Shown here in pieces: positions 36,950-49,986 of a stretch of 64,000 bases of DNA; within the stretch, counting starts at the first letter, position 1; every line of letters begins with the position of its first letter. The DNA is from Amyloporia xantha (taxonomy: Eukaryota; Basidiomycota; Agaricomycetes; Polyporales; Adustoporiaceae), in the NCBI GenBank assembly GCA_036971615.1, contig JAYKKR010000002.1, forward strand, positions 1,922,001 to 1,986,000, given 5' to 3'. The notes below the pieces were generated by a model. The model did not search any database and had not been told where the DNA came from. It worked only from the letters and a program-made list of their open reading frames with translations. A program made the position numbers and the translations under genes.

Positions 36950-37386
36950 TCGGCAGATGTCTCTGGATTATCCTCTCCGAGATGTATTGGCGCAAATTCT
37001 GCCGCCTCAGGCTCAGGGTGCCCGGTGTTGAACTTGGAGGTGAGAGAAACAGGCATCATGGTACGTGACACATGGCGGAGAAAGGCCGAAAACGGGCAGG
37101 TGTGTCATGATCGCTGACATATCGGCGCGCTGAGCGTTATGGAAATCATGTGAAATCAGAACAAAAAACATCGCATCGTCTACGTAACACGCGAAGAAAC
37201 CTCACACATCCCGCTAGAGTCGGAGTCGTTCACACAGCGGCTCAAAATCGATTGCATCCATGAGGATCACATCCGCTATATACACCAGAGCGCCGTCCTC
37301 TCGCCTGCCTTGTTCAACGTTGTTCTCCGCGCCTTACATCGTTGCGCCACACCGACAATCCTTCCCATTGTTCCGTTCGACTGCAC

Positions 37387-38993
37387 ATGAATGTCCTCGA
37401 CTGGGCGGCGTCGGAGTCCAAGTCGAACATTTTTTTGTTGCGACTGGTGGACCACCCTCTCCTCGCGTGGCTTCGCTGGAACACTGGATTTAGCATGGAC
37501 ATCATCCGCGTCGGCTTCAAGTACTCTGTCGTAGGGTCGATAGGTATCCTGCTCGCGCTCGTCGGCCTTAGCCTGGTCAGTCACACGAGCTGCTCCTTGA
37601 CTGTGATTTCTGATGCGCTCCAGAGCATCCTTTCGGCTGCATTGAATCGTGCAATTCCAGCAGCCTTAGTACAGCCGCCGGTCAATCCGCGGGAAGGTGT
37701 ACGACGGCCTAGACACTCCCGGGTCTCTGACGTCTCAGCGACATCTCAATCCTCTCAGTCCGAGTTGCGTTCGCGTCTCCCAGTCGCGACACCGCACACA
37801 CCGCGAATAGTGATAGAACCTGCGGATGCGTCCACCGCCGTTTCGGACGTTACTTCAATCCCTACATCGTCCGCGAGCTCCTCTGCGCTTCATCAGCCGC
37901 TGGCTCATGACTCGCTAGAAGAACGCGACATTCCTAACGCATCAACTCTTGAAAAGACTCATGCCCGTCATGATGAAGAGCGCCACAGGGAATCCCGTCG
38001 GCCTTTGTCCGTCAAACGTTTGGCAATAGCGTTGGAGCAGCGTAAGAAGCTCCTGCGGACGCAGAGCCTCGCCGTTACCGGCACTGCGTCGCAGGCTCTC
38101 TCCCTCGGCACCTCTAGTGGATCGGCCGGCGCGTCGTCGTCACGACAGCCACTTGCCGGCATAACAGAGAGTAAAGATGTGGGCAGAACAGCAAGTGCGC
38201 CACACGACCTTGGTAAGTTCTTTCCGCGATTATTTCATTGTCTATGCCGATGTGTATTGCCCTCACAGTCAAGGCCAAGTTCCTGCCACGGAAACAGCAT
38301 AGCGCGCCGCCAGATAAGCGGATAGCTTCCGTACAGCGGACTGATCCGTACGGAGCACCGTACTATTTCCCCACTCCAGGATCCCCTCAAGCTGCGGACT
38401 ACGTTCGCCAAGTACGGTCTGGTCGTTCCCCGAGTAACGCACCAGCAGGTCATGTAACATTCGAGCAGCGCCTCGAGCCATCAAACAAAGGCAAGTCACC
38501 CATGACATCGGCAGGGTCACCCCAGTTGGATCCCCCGAGGCCCGCACACTCTCGCACGCGTTCCGAGGATCGCATCGAGCGTCGTGCATCGCTCGACTCG
38601 CCCCTGCCGACGACAAAATCCACGCGCCGCAAGTCGTGGCACGTCATGTCTAGACTGTCTGCGACGGAGGAGACGGCAGAGGCGGAAGACAACGTGCCCG
38701 CGCGGACAGGGGGCGCACCGCTGAGCTCGCAGCGGTTGAAACTGGGGAAATCACGGAGGTACGCTTTTGCCTTTTTGCGGTGGGTAGCGAAGTCGGGTCT
38801 GATGTAGGTATTGGTCAGTTCCCCTGCGCGTTCGCGGCAGCCCTCAGTCCCTTCTTCTCCCGTGCTCTCATCCTCAGAGGAAGTGTCTTCGCCTGTGCAA
38901 GCTTCGCCTAAAGAGCCCAAGCCGAGCGCGCCCGGACCTCCAGATCAGCCAGCCCACAAACGACTATGGCGCTCTCTTCAACATCGACGGTAG
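37387..38993 (+). CDS. Single-pass membrane protein with long disordered tail, unknown
   Basis: It starts MNVLDWAASESKSNIFLLRL. A possible amphipathic segment and one strong transmembrane helix (SVVGSIGILLALVGLSLVSH) follow within the first about 70 residues. The remaining about 450 residues are Ser/Pro/Arg-rich and disordered, with basic helices (RRPLSVKRLAIALEQRKKLL). Three exons join in phase: CACGACCTTG|TCAAGG near 38213, then AAATCACGGAG|TTCCCC from about 38759, ending HKRLWRSLQHRR at 38993. Topology suggests a membrane anchor with a large soluble regulatory tail. No family recognised. Confidence 0.65.
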
Positions 38994-39267
38994 TCGCTCG
39001 CATCACCTCGTCGAGCCTCCATCATCTAGGTACAGTCTTTATCATTATAGCTCGCCTTCACCGTTGCACTCCCACCCCGCTCATTCATTAAGCTGTGTAT
39101 TGTACGTTACGAGTCCTGTAGATAGTAAGTATCCTACCGCATCCGTAAAAGGCACCCCCCTTCGCAGCTGCGTTGTGTATAGCAGTTGTACTTCATCTGA
39201 AATGTTCAATGAATGTGAATTTGATGCTACATCATGTATGTCTTCCGCTCGTCGACTCTTCTCGAGG

Positions 39268-39789
39268 TAGTGTTGCCGCAAGGTAAGGTCAAGGTCACCT
39301 CACGGTAGCGGAGTTTGTACCTTGACCTACCTCACGGTATTCAAGGTGGTGTTCAAGGTGACCTCACGGTGGGCGTCTATCCCAGCTGGGTGCTCTGCCG
39401 ACACCGGTCCCTGCTTTCAGGTGGCAACGGGCGTTCTGATTGGCCAGATTTGTCAGGAGTACTCGATTAGGAAACTAACATGTAAACAATACTATCGCTG
39501 TGTTGGCATATTTTATTCGAACTTTGAAAGCCGCAAGCACTAAGTGAATAAGACAATGGCATCTGACCATAGTGATACATAAGATTCACTCTGCCTAAGT
39601 ATATGACACGACGCGCTCTCACAAGTCCCGTCGTGAACGGTGAACGTGATCACTCCAAGGCAGCCCTTGCCTGACGCCACTACCGTGAACCTTGATGTGA
39701 CCGTGAGGTACCGCACGGTCGTCTTGCCGAGTTGCCGTCAAGGTAAGGTGCACCTTACCTTCAAGGTACCTTACCTTGCGGCAACACTA
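39268..39789. mobile_element. MITE with 22-bp terminal inverted repeats and TA target site
   Basis: Ends 39268-39289 and 39768-39789 are perfect 22-bp inverted repeats starting TAGTGTTGCCGCAAGG. The outermost TA probably is the duplicated target, giving 20-bp termini. Inside are repeated CAAGGT(C/G)ACCTCACGGT-type motifs near both ends and a 22-bp perfect palindrome at 39740-39761. No transposase frame, so it is non-autonomous. TA targeting points to a Tc1/mariner-type source, inferred. It sits between two genes and breaks neither. Confidence 0.8.
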
Positions 39790-39946
39790 GTCTCGAGGTG
39801 CGGCACTCGCGTCGCGCCTCGATCATGTGATCTACGCGTTGTGGTTCGGTTTCCGCCACCGTTTCGATTCTGACCATAACGACGCCCGCACTCACTCACA
39901 TCTGGCCGACCCTCCTGGACGAACACCGTGAACGTTATTTCCCGCC

Positions 39947-42457
39947 ATGTTAGCGGTGACTACAAGTGAGGCGATCCTGGTAGTCGACCATTCCACCCTT
40001 AAGCGGGCACCATCCACGGTGTCTCCGTCGTGTTCCCTGGATTCATGCCCAACCTGTATTACTTGGTCTCCGGATAATGGTTCTCTCTTTCTCTCCACTA
40101 CAGCAGAGATATTCAGGTATGACTCAGGCGGTAATATTCTCCAGACCGTGTACTCTGGCCCGGGTCCCATAGCATCTCTGGTCAGTAAGGACCGCGGCAG
40201 CACCGTTATTTTCAGTATCGGGCAGCAGGTCCATGTGCTCGAAGGGCATACCAGCAAGACTACGCAGACATTTGACTCGCACAAAGCCCCGGTCACGTCG
40301 CTCGCGTTGTCGAACGACAGCAGCCTCCTCGCAACGACGTCCGCGAGTGCTGTACACGTGCATAACCTCACTCATGGGTCGCACATCGTTCTTCGGGGAA
40401 TCCCCACGAGCGCGAGTGCGATCACTACATGCTCGTTCCATACGCACTCGCGGACTCGTCTCCTCGTAGCTGCCGGGACGCAGCTTTTGGTGTACGACAC
40501 GACTCGTCCTTCTGGCCCTATCAAGACGATTCCTCTGAGCAAAGAGAAGTCAAACGTGGGAGACGTTGTTTCGGTAGTTAGCAGTCCGTTCAGCAAGACG
40601 CTCGTGGCCGCCGCGACCAGCGGCGGCTTCGTCAGCCTGATCGATTTGGACAAGGACAAAGGGTGAGCAATACAAGGCGACTGGAGTTCAGTGGCTAATT
40701 GATGCTCTAAGGCTTTGCCGTACTGTATCTTTGCATGTTCCACTGACGTCGCTGGTGTTCTCGGCGGAGGGAGCGACGCTGTATGCTGGTACCGAGAATG
40801 GGAAGGTGCTCGTGCAGGACCTCCGCACTCTTGACAAGCCGCCTAAATCTATCAATGTTAGTGAAAAGGGAGACCGGGTTGTCTCAATGGCCATGCAGGT
40901 ACATTTTATCCCTGGCTTTGATCTATCGTGGCCTGAATATCTCATTCGTTCTTAAAGAAGAAGTTGAAGCCTGACGAAGTATCCACTAAAGCCAATGCCA
41001 ACCTTGCTGGTAAGCCGCTCGTACAGCAAGACGTCAACAAGAATCCAACAAGGCGCACATCTGGGTCGACCGGACCAGAGCTCAAGGTCGCGGTAACTAA
41101 AACTAAGACCACATCACCAGCTGTAGCTCGAGTCTTTTCTGGCAAGGGGACACCTGTGAAGAACCGTGTATCGTCTCATGGGTCTCCGCGTCCGACTCGG
41201 GCACGAGGGGCGGCTCCGATCTCACCTGGCGTCAGAAAAGTTAGCGCTGGAGGCGTGATGAAGAAAGTCTTCTCACCTCCCAAGGCGCCAGTAGATCGAG
41301 GCGGACATGCAACGCGTGATGTGCCAGATCTCAATATGTCTGGTCAGTGTTATCAAACATCATGATGTTCATCACCTGACAGGCCATTGCAAATGATAGT
41401 ACGCATAGAGAATCTACTCGATCTTCCGACGGCAAACGCCAAGGAGAATGTCGCGCCCATAGGAGGTGCATCGGAGCCCTTTTCAGTAGCTGGAGGATCT
41501 GCCGCATCCTTGGGAGTGTCGCGTACGTCGTCGCGCGCGTCTCTGTGCACAGATGCCAGCAAGACGAGGACCCGCACAGCATCGTCGAGTCGCCCCTCTG
41601 CCTCAGCGTTGTCTGTTACATCAAGACTACGCTCTGCATCGGGAAGCAGTGCAAGCGCGTCGCATTCTGCAAATACGGCAGGGAGAATAACTAAATCGTC
41701 CATAGAAGCTGGGGTCACGTCGCGGACCACATCCCCAGCTCCGCCAGTCCCTGTCATTCCTACCGCGTATAGGCCCAGCGAAGGACGACGACAATCGCTC
41801 ACACCGAGTCCGGATTTACCTGATGTGGACTTGGATGCACCGGTCACTCCTGTACCTGTGAGAAAAGGTAAAGGCAAGGAAAAAATGGATGGCATGGGAG
41901 TGCTGGGCCTCGGAACACCGGAGGTAGAAAGATGGGTACAGGCAGGACACTTGAAAGAACCTGAGGAAAGAGGTGCAGGCACGTATGAAGGCAAGAGGGT
42001 TGGCTTTGCGACCCAAGAGGGTGATCACAACGAGGATCGCCAAATGCACTCAGATGCTGAAGATGATGTTGAAGAGGTCGAGGTTCGCCGTGGTTTGGCA
42101 GGTGCCAAAGACATGGCGATGCAAATATCTCCGCGACGACCCCTGCCCGGTGGTTCATCTAACTGGGCACCGGTCCCTTCTCCGTTACGGAACCTTGCGA
42201 ACCCACATCCTAGTTCTCCTCGAACTCATGCCGCGGCCGACCTCCTGCAGACGCTACTGCGCGATGCTATGTACGACTTCCGGCAAGAGACCCACACAGA
42301 GCTTGTAGGGTTGCACTTGGATATGCTCAGGATGGGCCGCGGGCTGCGAAGTGAGTTGCGCTCGGTGGTAGATGAATTTCGGGGAGAAATCTCAACACTC
42401 CAGGAGGAAAATAGGCGGCTGCGGGAGGAGAACGAGCGGTTGAGGAGAGGATACTGA
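39947..42457 (+). CDS. WD40 protein with C-terminal coiled coil, NEDD1-like gamma-tubulin adaptor
   Basis: It starts MLAVTTSEAILVVDHSTLKR. The first about 300 residues carry WD40-like blades: CITWSPDNGSLFLSTTAEIF, HKAPVTSLALSNDSSLLATT, TSLVFSAEGATLYAGTENGK. A long disordered, Ser/Thr/Pro/Lys-rich middle follows. The C-terminus is helical, LLQTLLRDAMYDFRQETHTE and LVGLHLDMLRMGRGLRSELR, then a coiled coil ending EENERLRRGY at 42457. WD40 plus a C-terminal helical segment of this form is the layout of NEDD1/GCP-WD, which recruits the gamma-tubulin ring complex to spindle poles. Introns at about 40663, 40897 and 41342 close in phase; the last acceptor must be ATGATAG near 41399. About 735 aa. Assignment is by architecture. 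Confidence 0.7.
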
Positions 42458-42736
42458 TAGAGGCTGTATCATATTGTATGAATAACCAACTATGAATCCT
42501 AAGATTGTTTAAACTGCTCCTCGATTCGTGCGCGCGATGCGAGCTCGTGACCTAACGCGACTGTAGGGCGTCACGGTCACGCACGCGTTCATGGAGGTTC
42601 ATGGGCTTGGCCAAGCCCCTGTCTGCCCTGACCAGTTACCGCGTACACTGGTGTTTGTCTGGACGATCTTCATACCCTTTCTCTGTGGAATTTTGGCTCC
42701 CTATTCTTGTATTCCTAGACCTCCTTGCTTTACGAC

Positions 42737-45700
42737 ATGGTTCTAGGCTCGCCAGCGGGGAATGCAACTGACAAACTCGTCTTCTGGAGTGGACCGGAGA
42801 CGACCATTACAGCAGATAATCATGCGCCTTCGCACGACAGTATAGGTGATGACGAAGAGGACATTTCCATGCCAGAATCAGAGAAGGGAGAGTCGATGTA
42901 TGTCACTCTCTTCGAAGGTTCGTCTCCCCTCGCCTGAACTGCTAGGTGCGCTCACAAAATGCTTAACAGACATGCTGAGAACAGTCCTACTCTACGAGAG
43001 TCACCTGTTCCCACCAGAAGAAATAGCATGTATGATGACATACTCGAGATTTTCCTGTGTGACCCTTTCATGCTTCACTTAAAAAGTCCGTTCTGAGTTG
43101 TATGCTAGATCGAGGGCGCTATCTCTTCATCCGTTTATGCTTGCGCAAATCTGACAGTTGGTTCCGACTCAACAAGCTCAAGTATCAGACAGAACTTGGT
43201 AACCATCTTGTCAACACCATTGCGGAGCTCTGCGGCTCTTCTACAACTATGTCCAGGAGTAGTCCACCACATGTGGAAGTCAAGATCGAGGAAAGAGATG
43301 TGATTGATCTTACTGGTGACAGTGAAGATGAACGAACAGTACCTGAGCCTTGTAAACCTTCTGAGGAGGAGCCTGGACTGCATCAGGTCGCCCCAAGCTT
43401 GGCTGAAGACGAAACTCATGCAGACCTGCGCTCCTTGCTTGAATGTCTTGGTTTGGATGAGCTCAAGGCTATTGCGAAGCAAATGAACCTGAAGACAAGC
43501 GGTCCCGGTGCTCGGGTGAGGATTTCAGGATCATTCACTACCAAGCAATGTTTATATGTTCCCTCAGCGAGACGACTTGATCAATGCGCTTCTCTCCTCG
43601 TCGTCGACACAATCCACCTTACCATTTACTTCCAAGACATCGCTCTCTACCAAGGGAAAAGGGACTGGAAAGCTGCATTCGTTTACTCAGACAACGCTGA
43701 CCTTTGGTAGTCGCAAAACCCAGGCCGACAGGCTGCGTGAGATTGTCACGAAACACTTAGGTAGGTTCAAATTTTTGAAATAATATTTTCCCGCGCGTTT
43801 CACGGCAATATTCTCAGGGAAATGCATCAAGATCAAGGGAGATGTGATTAAAATCTTTCGTCGTGTTAACCTCATCTATTTTCGCAAGTTCGTCTGCTAG
43901 GCTATGATTTCCGCTCTTGTCACTGATGTGTATCGCAACAGCACACAGTTTACAACGTCGCTCCTCACCCCATCCATTCTCTCGCGAGCTAATAAGCGTT
44001 CTTACGCTTCGTACAAATACACTCGGACTAAAATGATTTGGCCGGAACGTAACACCCTCTTAGCATACGAGGAAGCCCTCGAGCTCGAAGCTGAGGTGGA
44101 CGCCCTCCTCGAAGGTCCAGGGACTGGCACTGTGGTCTCTCGTGGACGTTCAGCGACGAGTAAGACTCCGGGTCCCTCTACACATGGATTGAAGACCCCG
44201 GTTAGACCTAAGGCTGGGGACGGCAGTGACGGCGACGTTTGCAGGGGGACTAGGAGTAGTACAAAGGCACGAACGAAAGAGAACAGTGACATGCATCCGG
44301 ATACACTAGATGAGGACTTAGGTGACTCATCTTCGGATAGTCGCCGTAAGCAGAATGCCCGGCTTGTGAAGGATATTTTCGATCTCGTCTATCCACGATG
44401 GCAAGACATGATGAAGGTCAAAGGCGAAGAAGGAGGCAGAACCCAAGGGCTGGAGCGTTTCGAATGTGGTATGCTGAACCTCTTATGCTTTGTTCATGTA
44501 CTCGTTTTCTCATGCCGTGGGTATTTAGGGCATATTCTTACACGAGTCGTATGCAAGGGCACGTATGCGTTGGGGGTATTGAAGGACTATACGAAGGAGT
44601 TGGAGGTCCTCGAGGAACTACTGTCACAACGAAGATGGCGGAGGGGTCGTCGTGGAAGATGGCACGAACGCCGAGCGCTAATACTCATGACACACCTAGG
44701 GAAGGGCGAGAAGATTTATCGTCGAGCTTTAGAAGCTGTAACAGAAGCTCTCATAGACGACGATACGCATGTTGGTCAGTCAAAATACCATGGTTTCACC
44801 GTTCTTAAACTTACAGGCGTGAAATCAGTTTTTCGCCCGAAACTCGAGCGCAGGTTAACGACTCTCGAGAAACGTCTCAAAATACCGGAGACCGAGCGGC
44901 ATGTCTGTGAAGGCAAACTTGATAAGGCAGAGCAGATATATATATCCGGTGTGCGGGTGTACCACCGGGCGACCAGCCTATTACTTGATCGATCGTGTCG
45001 CGTCAATAAACTGATGGGAGACAAGTCGGGTCTCACTCAGACATCGCTTCCTTGGAGCCTGGAACTAGAAGAATCTCCACAAAAACCATCAACAGATGTA
45101 CGTCTGTGCACTATTCTTTTGCACTCAGTTTGATATTAACGTTTGTAGATCAAGGACAACACTGTCCAGAAGTCTACAGGGAAATCGATTTGGATAGGCC
45201 GTGGTGATGAGGAAGTCAATGTCGAAACTCTGGCTTTGCAGTATTATGAGGATCAAAACTATAAAGGGTGCGCCAATAATTAGTTATCTTGTGGTGTAGG
45301 ATTTTACTGAAACATAGGTGTAGCTTTCACTGCGAAGGGCGTATTGTCACCACACTTTTCGGTCTGCTCTTCTGGGACGTCATCTTTGCAGATATTCCCG
45401 GAGCCTTTGAGACACCATACCAATCTGCACCGCTTGACATCGCAGAGGACACATTTTATTTCTCGCGCAAGGACCTTGCCGACAATCTCCTTGATAAAAT
45501 AAATTCAGGATTCGCCGAGCGGATCTTGGAGCGCGTTTATGACGAACATGCTGAAAAGAAAACATGGTGTGTCGGTGTGCGCTGGGACATATTCCAGAAG
45601 GATGACTTGAAGGAGATCGTTAGGGTGAGTTGTCGCCGAACCCACAATTGTCCTCGATCCAAATGCTGATCAATCATCGTTCTGGTGTAGTGCCTCGGCG

Positions 45701-46265
45701 GCCCGGCGTTGGCAGTAATATGTCGGCTGTTATGTGAAGACTATGCTTCTCGCGTCGGAGGTGTACCAGATTTGATTATCTGGCAAGCTGAAACAGGAAA
45801 ATGCAAGTTCGTTGAGGTCAAAGGTCCAGGCGACAAACTCCAGGAAAATCAGAAGGTAATTGGCAATCCCGCCCATAGTATCAAACTTTCCTTGACCTTG
45901 CGGATAGGTATGGATAGATGTACTACTTCCAAGCTGGCATTGAAGTAGAAATCTGCCATGTCTTCGAGAAAGGGTCCAACCCTCCCAAGAGCCAGAAGGG
46001 CAAGAACAATAAAGGCAAACGAAAGCGTCCATCGTCCGATACTGACTCCGAAGGACCAATGGTTGAGTCTGAGGATGAATCAGAAATCGATTATTCGCAG
46101 CTCGATAAAGGTGCCGACGTCGGGGAAGAGGGCATGCTGCCCGTCACCCCGAAGAAATGTCCTGACCGGAAGGCCAATCGTATGGAAGTTGTCATCACGT
46201 CGTCTCCAACGGATATGTCTAGATCCCCAAGGAAGAAAAGAAGAGTTCTCTCACCTGAAGTGTAG
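42737..46265 (+). CDS. FAN1: Fanconi-associated nuclease 1 homologue (VRR-NUC)
   Basis: It starts MVLGSPAGNATDKLVFWSGP at 42737. Ordered blocks: MYVTLFE|EMLRTVLLYESHLFPPEE, RYLFIRLCLRKSDSWFRLNK, a short acidic insert, a SAP-like segment (LRSLLECLGLDELKAIAKQM), then SILSRANKRSYASYKYTRTK and LLAYEEALELEAEVDALLEG. Downstream are TPR-like helices, YQSAPLDIAEDTFYFSRKDL, and the nuclease core AVICRLLCEDYASRVGGVPD|LIIW ... CKFVEVKGPGDKLQENQK, with the Asp, Glu-x-Lys triad of the VRR-NUC fold. It ends with a basic, disordered tail. FAN1 is a structure-specific nuclear nuclease acting in DNA interstrand crosslink repair. Roughly ten or more exons; boundaries in 43.5-45.2 kb are approximate. The catalytic site is intact. 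Confidence 0.88.
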
Positions 46266-47534
46266 AATTATCGGAGCCTCTGTTGCTTATTCTTATTGCT
46301 ATTATATGCTGTATTATGTCCAGTGCTGAATCATGTAAGACTAGTGAACCCCGAGAAGTTGTGACATGTTATTGCGGAACTTAGTTGCACTTGACGCATA
46401 AATCGTAGACAAGCTGCAGCCTTCCCTATGCGACGGTGTCTTCCCAGTCGTGCTCTCAGAGGCCAATTAGACGTTGAATGACAATATGTAGCCTGTCCAA
46501 GAAAGCCATCGCCAGTCAGGTGTTGCGTCCAGACCATTTGAAGCTGCCAACCGTCGATTGCAAATCACCTGTATCGCCCACTGATTAAATACATAGGGAA
46601 AACGAAATCTTCATCGCTGCTGTGCTTGTGGATCAACGATAGCGTTTGCTACGAACAACTTCACCTCTAATTTCGACCACTCCTCTGTTCCTCTTCCAGA
46701 GTCTTATGTTTGCACCATCTCACCTGCGACATGCGTTCACCGGTTTACTGCTAGATGTGGCTTTGGACGAGCATAGCTCAAATACGCGTACGAGAGACGG
46801 ACAAGGACCGACCGGCGACTATGCAATATATCGCCGGAAGTCAATATGGCCTCACAACTAAGCTGATCAGAACATTCAACGTTCAACGTTCACATGCTCA
46901 GGATATCCGGATCATCGTAAACATCGAGTATCAGTCGTTCATCGTCGTCTGGTTTGGCCTATTCAACGCAACTTTGAGATGCCTTTGGATCCGAAAGCCT
47001 TTACTCATGCCATATTCAAATGCCAATAACGTTAACGGTGTTCGGTTCACGCAGGATCAGCACCCGGCGTCGGCGGGTGGCATTCCCGGGGTACAACTAG
47101 GTATGGCATTAACAGGTTCACAGTTCTTGTCTCACGAAGTACCGGAGCCGCTCTCTCTCCGGCTCTCTTACACGAATATGACGCAAGTTGTACTATTCTT
47201 TGCAAATGCGACCTCAGGCGAGCCAACGTGATACTACATGTACAAGGGGCTGATGGCGAATTTACTTCCATATCATTCCCATTGTCAGTAGTTCAATTGA
47301 CTGTTGGACGTATGATATCAGCGCGCATGCACATGCGAGGTTCTGCGGGGTCATTGTGCGCGTTTGGCATGGCTTATAAGGGTGCTGTCCCTCCCCTCGC
47401 CTCGAGAGGATTTTCTGGCAGTGCAGTCTCAGATCCCTCAAAGACAACGCTAGAGATGTCGGAGTCGGCAGGCGTCGACCAAATCTTGGAGAACAAGTAG
47501 GTCGTCCAGTCTTTTAGGGTGCTGACGTGCTGGT
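46266..47534. other. Interval with two consecutive unexplained ORFs
   Basis: Between FAN1 and the DUF6533 gene, two successive plus-strand frames are open, 46821-47231 and 47228-47500. No family motif is seen. They may be parts of one gene split by an unresolved junction, or chance frames. Confidence 0.4.
46821..47500 (+). CDS. Doubtful hypothetical ORF pair
   Basis: First frame MQYIAGSQYGLTTKLIRTFN ... QLGMALTGSQFLSHEVPEPL, ending 47231. The second continues GADGEFTSISFPLSVVQLTV ... SAGVDQILENK, ending 47500. Without support from homology I cannot tell whether this is a gene. Confidence 0.2.
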
Positions 47535-49153
47535 ATGGCTGACCACGGGACATATCAGCTTGACAGGCAATTATTTTCAGATCGGGGCTGCCAGTGCGTG
47601 CTTCCCTTCTGCAAACGTAAACCAAATTCATGGCTCATGAGATTATCAGTTCTCATATTTTATGAACAAGTTCTGACTATCGGAGAAGAGATCCAATTGA
47701 TACAGCGTGGAAAATGGACTACCACCGTCCTCCTCGTTCTCAATCGACTGAACTTGATCGGACTAATGGTCACCGTATGCCTATCAGTTCTCCCTTGGGA
47801 TACAGTATTGGTGTGTTATTCTTTTCGCTCGTTCTGTCATCCAGTTGCCAACCATCTGTTGTAGAGGTTTGTTAGGTCAGAGATACATTGCTGCGACCCG
47901 CGTCTCATCCATGATCGTACAGTTGTCAAGTCGTACAGTACATTTTCTCGTCCTCTTTTGTCATTTCTACTATGATAGCCGCTGGTGAGGTCCTCTTCAA
48001 GAGGATAATTCTTGTCCACTCATGAGTTAGCAGTGGTTGCTACGCTTCGTGTATATGTCGTAAGTTGGTGCAGCTGGCAACTCTCACTGCCCGTCCTGGC
48101 GTTAGCCTTGGTGCCAATAGGCACAAATATAGTCAGTCTTGTTCCTCGTCAGAAAGTCCGGGTGCCAAATTGTGACTTGACAGTTCCTTGATGCTCGAGT
48201 GGTATTCAGTATGATGATGCTACCGCAACTTCCACTCTGCACAGAAGAACCGTCTATTTCTCAGGGTAAATATAACACGTGCGTGCCTGTTCCTTGTGTC
48301 TTTTTCATGCATCCGCTGATAAACACTAATCTCTCGTCCCAGACGTAATTCATTCCTTTAAGCTCTATGCAGATGTTCTTTTCAGAGCTAATAGCTCAAC
48401 ATTTAGTCACGATAGCGACTCGTACATGTGTCATTGCATCTGATATTATAGTCTTTGCTGTAACCTGGCATCGTTCATTCAAAACGGTACGACCATTGTC
48501 ACGTAAAAGCTGGTTCAACAAATCAATCACAACAGTTTTGCTTCGAGACGGTGCGTGCAACAACCACAGAAGCGTCCTGTTTGAGATTATTGATGCTCGG
48601 ATCGCATGTTTACAGGGATTTTGTATTTCGTGTATGGGTGACATACATTCTCGTTGACAACAGCTAAACTGCACACATATCTAGGGCACTCTCGCTGGTG
48701 AATGGTGCAGATATACTCGCTGTTCTGACAGACACTGTATGTCCTCTTCGAAACTTATGCCACCTTGATCAGTCAATCGGAGATGCCATTCGCAGATAAT
48801 CGGGAATATGGTAGTGTTCATATCGCCGTTCGTACGCCCTAAGTCGCTCTCTTTCATAGACTCACTGGACGTGCAGAATATCATCAATCCTCATTACTCG
48901 GTTTTTATTGAACATCCGTGAAGCTACCGGACATGTAGATGTCTCGCCTCTATCTTCATCCGGACATTCGGGCATCGCTACGCCTTCTTCTTCCCAGGTC
49001 CCTACCGTGGAGTTTGCCGTCCGCATGACTGATACCCAAATTCTTGGTCAGTATAGCCCAACCGCTAGCGGTGCACACCATGACACCTTTGAGACGGAAC
49101 CATGGATCGAACAGGAGTTGATGGAGAAGGATTTGGCGGAGAAAATTGAGTAG
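47535..49153 (+). CDS. DUF6533-type multi-pass membrane protein
   Basis: The first exon carries the DUF6533 signature: LSVLIFYEQVLTIGEEIQLI then RGKWTTTVLLVLNRLNLIGL. Later hydrophobic exons read WQLSLPVLALALVPIGTNI (about 48074), HLVTIATRTCVIASDIIVFA (about 48393) and SITTVLLRDG|ILYFV. The final exon reads SILITRFLLNIREATGHVDV, then an acidic tail ending MEKDLAEKIE at 49153. This order of transmembrane segments is the standard layout of the large, uncharacterised DUF6533 families of Agaricomycetes, in the plasma or an internal membrane. No enzymatic role is known. The start ATG at 47535 and some internal junctions are tentative. Confidence 0.6.
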
Positions 49154-49986
49154 GTGATTGATCAATGTTCACGGTGCGTATCCTATAAGGCGTCGGGTGA
49201 AGCTCTTGGCAATAACATATGTGATCAGGAGGCCTTCCTTCTTGGAGGCACACTGGCCTATCCGTTCTCTGGATGCGTGGGCATCTTCCTCCACATTGCA
49301 CACCCTTTGGAGTCCGCTTTTCTTGGTCGATCTGAAATCTCTATTTAGGCTGAGATGCATGAAGCTCGGACTTTCGTACGACGCTATCTTCTCTTCCTCG
49401 CTATTAAGCGCTGTACTTGCTTGTTCGAGCGGACCATAATCTCTCCCGGTTTCCAAAATCCCACCGAGACTTACACATTATGCAGATAACTTAAATATTG
49501 GCGTCTGAGATGACCACTGTCAATGACGCTGCCACACACATTTTGCGAGTATTGAGGAAGTTGGACGGATCTTCTGCTCGACGTCGCTACTACCGTTGCT
49601 GCCAATCCACCGCAGTGCCAAATTGGAGAGTTAGAATTTATGACGGTTGAATATACATGCAATGAATATTTCGTATCCGGAGAATTTTCTTGCATTAGAC
49701 AAAATCCTTTATGGCAGTTCTCGTGCGAGGCTGCGAAAATTATAAAGGTGCAATCGAACCGTGATTGAACCCATCTCACATCATACATGTACCTCTTATA
49801 CGGGTATCCTGACGCAGGTTTCACCGGTTGGCACTGCAGCTAAAAGTCTCTCTAGCAGAGCGGACAGCACAGTGAACCCCTCGGGTAGGACTGAACACAC
49901 TGCACGACAAAAGGACCAACACCCGTACTTTAATATAATTCGATCATGGCTTACATACAGTACGTCTATTCTGGTGAACCCTGCGC
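49154..49986. other. Intergenic, convergent gene ends
   Basis: No convincing gene, RNA or repeat. The open frames here are short and without motifs. Confidence 0.5.
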
